Below, one piece after another: positions 61,186 to 61,215 of a stretch of 61,215 nucleotides of DNA. Positions within the stretch are counted from its first letter, which is position 1. Each line of letters starts with the position of its first letter. Below the pieces are notes generated by a model. The model made no database searches and was not told where the DNA came from. It saw nothing but the letters and a program-made list of their open reading frames with translations. Origin of the DNA: Candidatus Gastranaerophilales bacterium (lineage in GTDB: Bacteria > Cyanobacteriota > Vampirovibrionia > Gastranaerophilales > Gastranaerophilaceae); the NCBI GenBank assembly GCA_944322855.1, contig CALUQG010000010.1, positions 1-61,215 of the forward strand. Direction: 5' to 3'. The position numbers and the translations under genes are program-made.

Positions 61186-61215
61186 TTTGGGACAGATAAA
61201 TTTAGAAACTTAAAT

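Overview
The window is an AT-rich bacterial chromosome segment. Its gene content points to a Gram-negative, non-photosynthetic relative of the Cyanobacteria, most likely Vampirovibrionia/Melainabacteria of the Gastranaerophilales type. The evidence is a short SSB of the cyanobacterial form without the usual acidic tail, a minC-minD-minE cluster, a CsaB-type pyruvyltransferase, type II fatty-acid genes, a 2-hydroxyacyl-CoA dehydratase activator (anaerobic metabolism), and several unrelated proteins with an N-terminal SFKG-like motif. No photosynthesis gene is present. The assignment is an inference from gene content; no database was searched.

Layout. (1) 1-550: possible insertion-sequence-end debris, then tRNA-Ser(TGA) on the minus strand and tRNA-Arg(TCT) on the plus strand. 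(2) 794-5824, plus strand: DUF177-rpmF-plsX-fabH-fabD-orf87-fabG, a phospholipid/fatty-acid operon that stops at fabG without acpP or fabF. (3) 5992-19947, all minus strand: a surface-glycan locus of about 14 kb. Two FdtA-like ketoisomerases and a DegT/FdtB-like aminotransferase suggest a dTDP-3-amino-3,6-dideoxyhexose. A GNAT, two ketosynthases III, two acyl carrier proteins, an SDR, a VOC protein and an FkbH-like HAD-IIIC enzyme look like a dedicated acyl-group pathway. Glycosyltransferases (GT2, GT4-like, KpsC-like), a radical SAM/SPASM protein and a DUF1796 protein complete it. Two homopolymeric G/C tracts lie inside genes here and a third lies just upstream. (4) 19951-21654: a 1.7 kb non-coding, repeat-rich region with two long hairpins, a duplicated 183-bp block and REP-like palindromes. 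(5) 21655-26672: ssb, a four-carbon acid-sugar kinase plus PdxA2 pair, a hexapeptide acetyltransferase, an unknown gene and a BadF/HgdC-type activase. (6) 26803-31237: three tandem paralogues with an unusual split HNH/zinc motif, converging on a DUF262/GmrSD-like fragment. (7) 31306-34532: a TPR protein and glmU.

(8) 34654-44024: the S10-spc ribosomal protein operon rpsJ-rplC-rplD-rplW-rplB-rpsS-rplV-rpsC-rplP-rpmC-rpsQ-rplN-rplX-rplE-rpsN-rpsH-rplF-orf107-rplR. It contains an unknown 107-aa gene between rplF and rplR and ends in a strong terminator after rplR instead of continuing into rpsE-rpmD-rplO-secY. (9) 44026-48324, minus strand: a small membrane protein, minE, minD and minC (MinC and MinE both carry large acidic expansions) and a coiled-coil membrane protein. 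(10) 48485-50448: a PfkB kinase and csaB. (11) 50445-55457, minus strand: sensor kinase, LuxR-type regulator, secreted beta-propeller-like protein and two sugar ABC permeases in one apparent operon. (12) 55522-57240: an Lrp/AsnC regulator translationally coupled to a class I aminotransferase. (13) 57465-60682: a DHHW/AlgX-like protein and an MBOAT acyltransferase, a probable glycan O-acetylation pair. (14) 60683-61215: non-coding, with a duplicated 72-bp repeat and further insertion-sequence-like short repeats at the edge.
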